A stretch of 5,246 nt of DNA from Spirochaetia bacterium (GTDB taxonomy: Bacteria > Spirochaetota > Spirochaetia > Treponematales > Treponemataceae), in the NCBI GenBank assembly GCA_900770075.1, contig CAAGIZ010000075.1:1-5246 (forward strand), read 5' to 3'. Shown in pieces: positions 5,239 to 5,246 of the stretch (position 1 is the stretch's first letter; every line of letters begins with the position of its first letter). Below the pieces are notes generated by a model that made no database searches, was not told the DNA's origin, and saw only the letters and a list, made by a program, of their open reading frames with translations. The position numbers were made by a program, and so were the translations under genes.

Positions 5239-5246
5239 AGTGCTGA

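Larger units (their letters stand above)
4672..5246. other. AT-rich stretch without a convincing protein gene
   Basis: About 575 bases hold no frame that resembles a known protein. Bases 4680-5070 are markedly AT-rich compared with the genes. Contents seen are the upstream region of the PL9 gene, a strong minus-strand terminator (4912-4947), a T8 run (4967-4974), an A10 run (5055-5064), a G8 run (5079-5086), an AT-rich stem (5123-5143) inside a GCTCC/GGAGC stem (5112-5116 / 5153-5157), and a nested inverted repeat (5174-5238). Open frames on both strands near 4980-5229 start weakly and show no family features. A gene beyond the right edge, or a non-coding RNA, may account for the terminator. 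Confidence 0.6.

Overview
The window looks like a spirochaete chromosome, most likely a pectin-using Treponema. This is inferred from the mix of a release-factor operon, two lipoproteins with relaxed lipoboxes, moderate GC in genes with AT-rich spacers, and a pectate lyase-like lipoprotein. The sequence alone does not prove the species.

Layout. Bases 1-138 are a cluster of short palindromes framed by two copies of a 34-bp repeat. A + strand RsuA-type 16S rRNA pseudouridine synthase without an S4 domain (145-762) begins immediately after the second copy. It converges on, and overlaps by 34 bp, the minus-strand pair prfA (2794-1718) and prmC (1703-729). These encode peptide release factor 1 and the methyltransferase that modifies the glutamine of its GGQ motif. 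A 66-bp divergent spacer (2795-2860) holds two back-to-back sigma70-type promoters. Their predicted start points fall at, or a few bases before, the two start codons, so both mRNAs may be leaderless. On the other side is a + strand ankyrin-repeat lipoprotein (2861-3550). A palindrome-rich spacer follows, related in motif to the left-end repeats. Next comes a strong minus-strand terminator (3649-3691), which ends a minus-strand gene for a compact family PL9 pectate lyase-like lipoprotein (4659-3751). The last ~590 bases are AT-rich and carry no convincing protein gene. They hold a second strong minus-strand terminator (4912-4947) with no visible gene in front of it, long A and G homopolymers, and a nested inverted repeat at the right edge.

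How the parts fit. The left half is translation housekeeping: rRNA modification, stop-codon reading at UAA/UAG, and release-factor methylation. The right half is envelope biology: an ankyrin lipoprotein of unknown partner and a probable pectin-degrading lipoprotein. The most unusual points are the glutamine that replaces a highly conserved histidine in the RF1 stop-codon reading loop, the paired leaderless promoters, and the orphan terminator with structured sequence in front of it.
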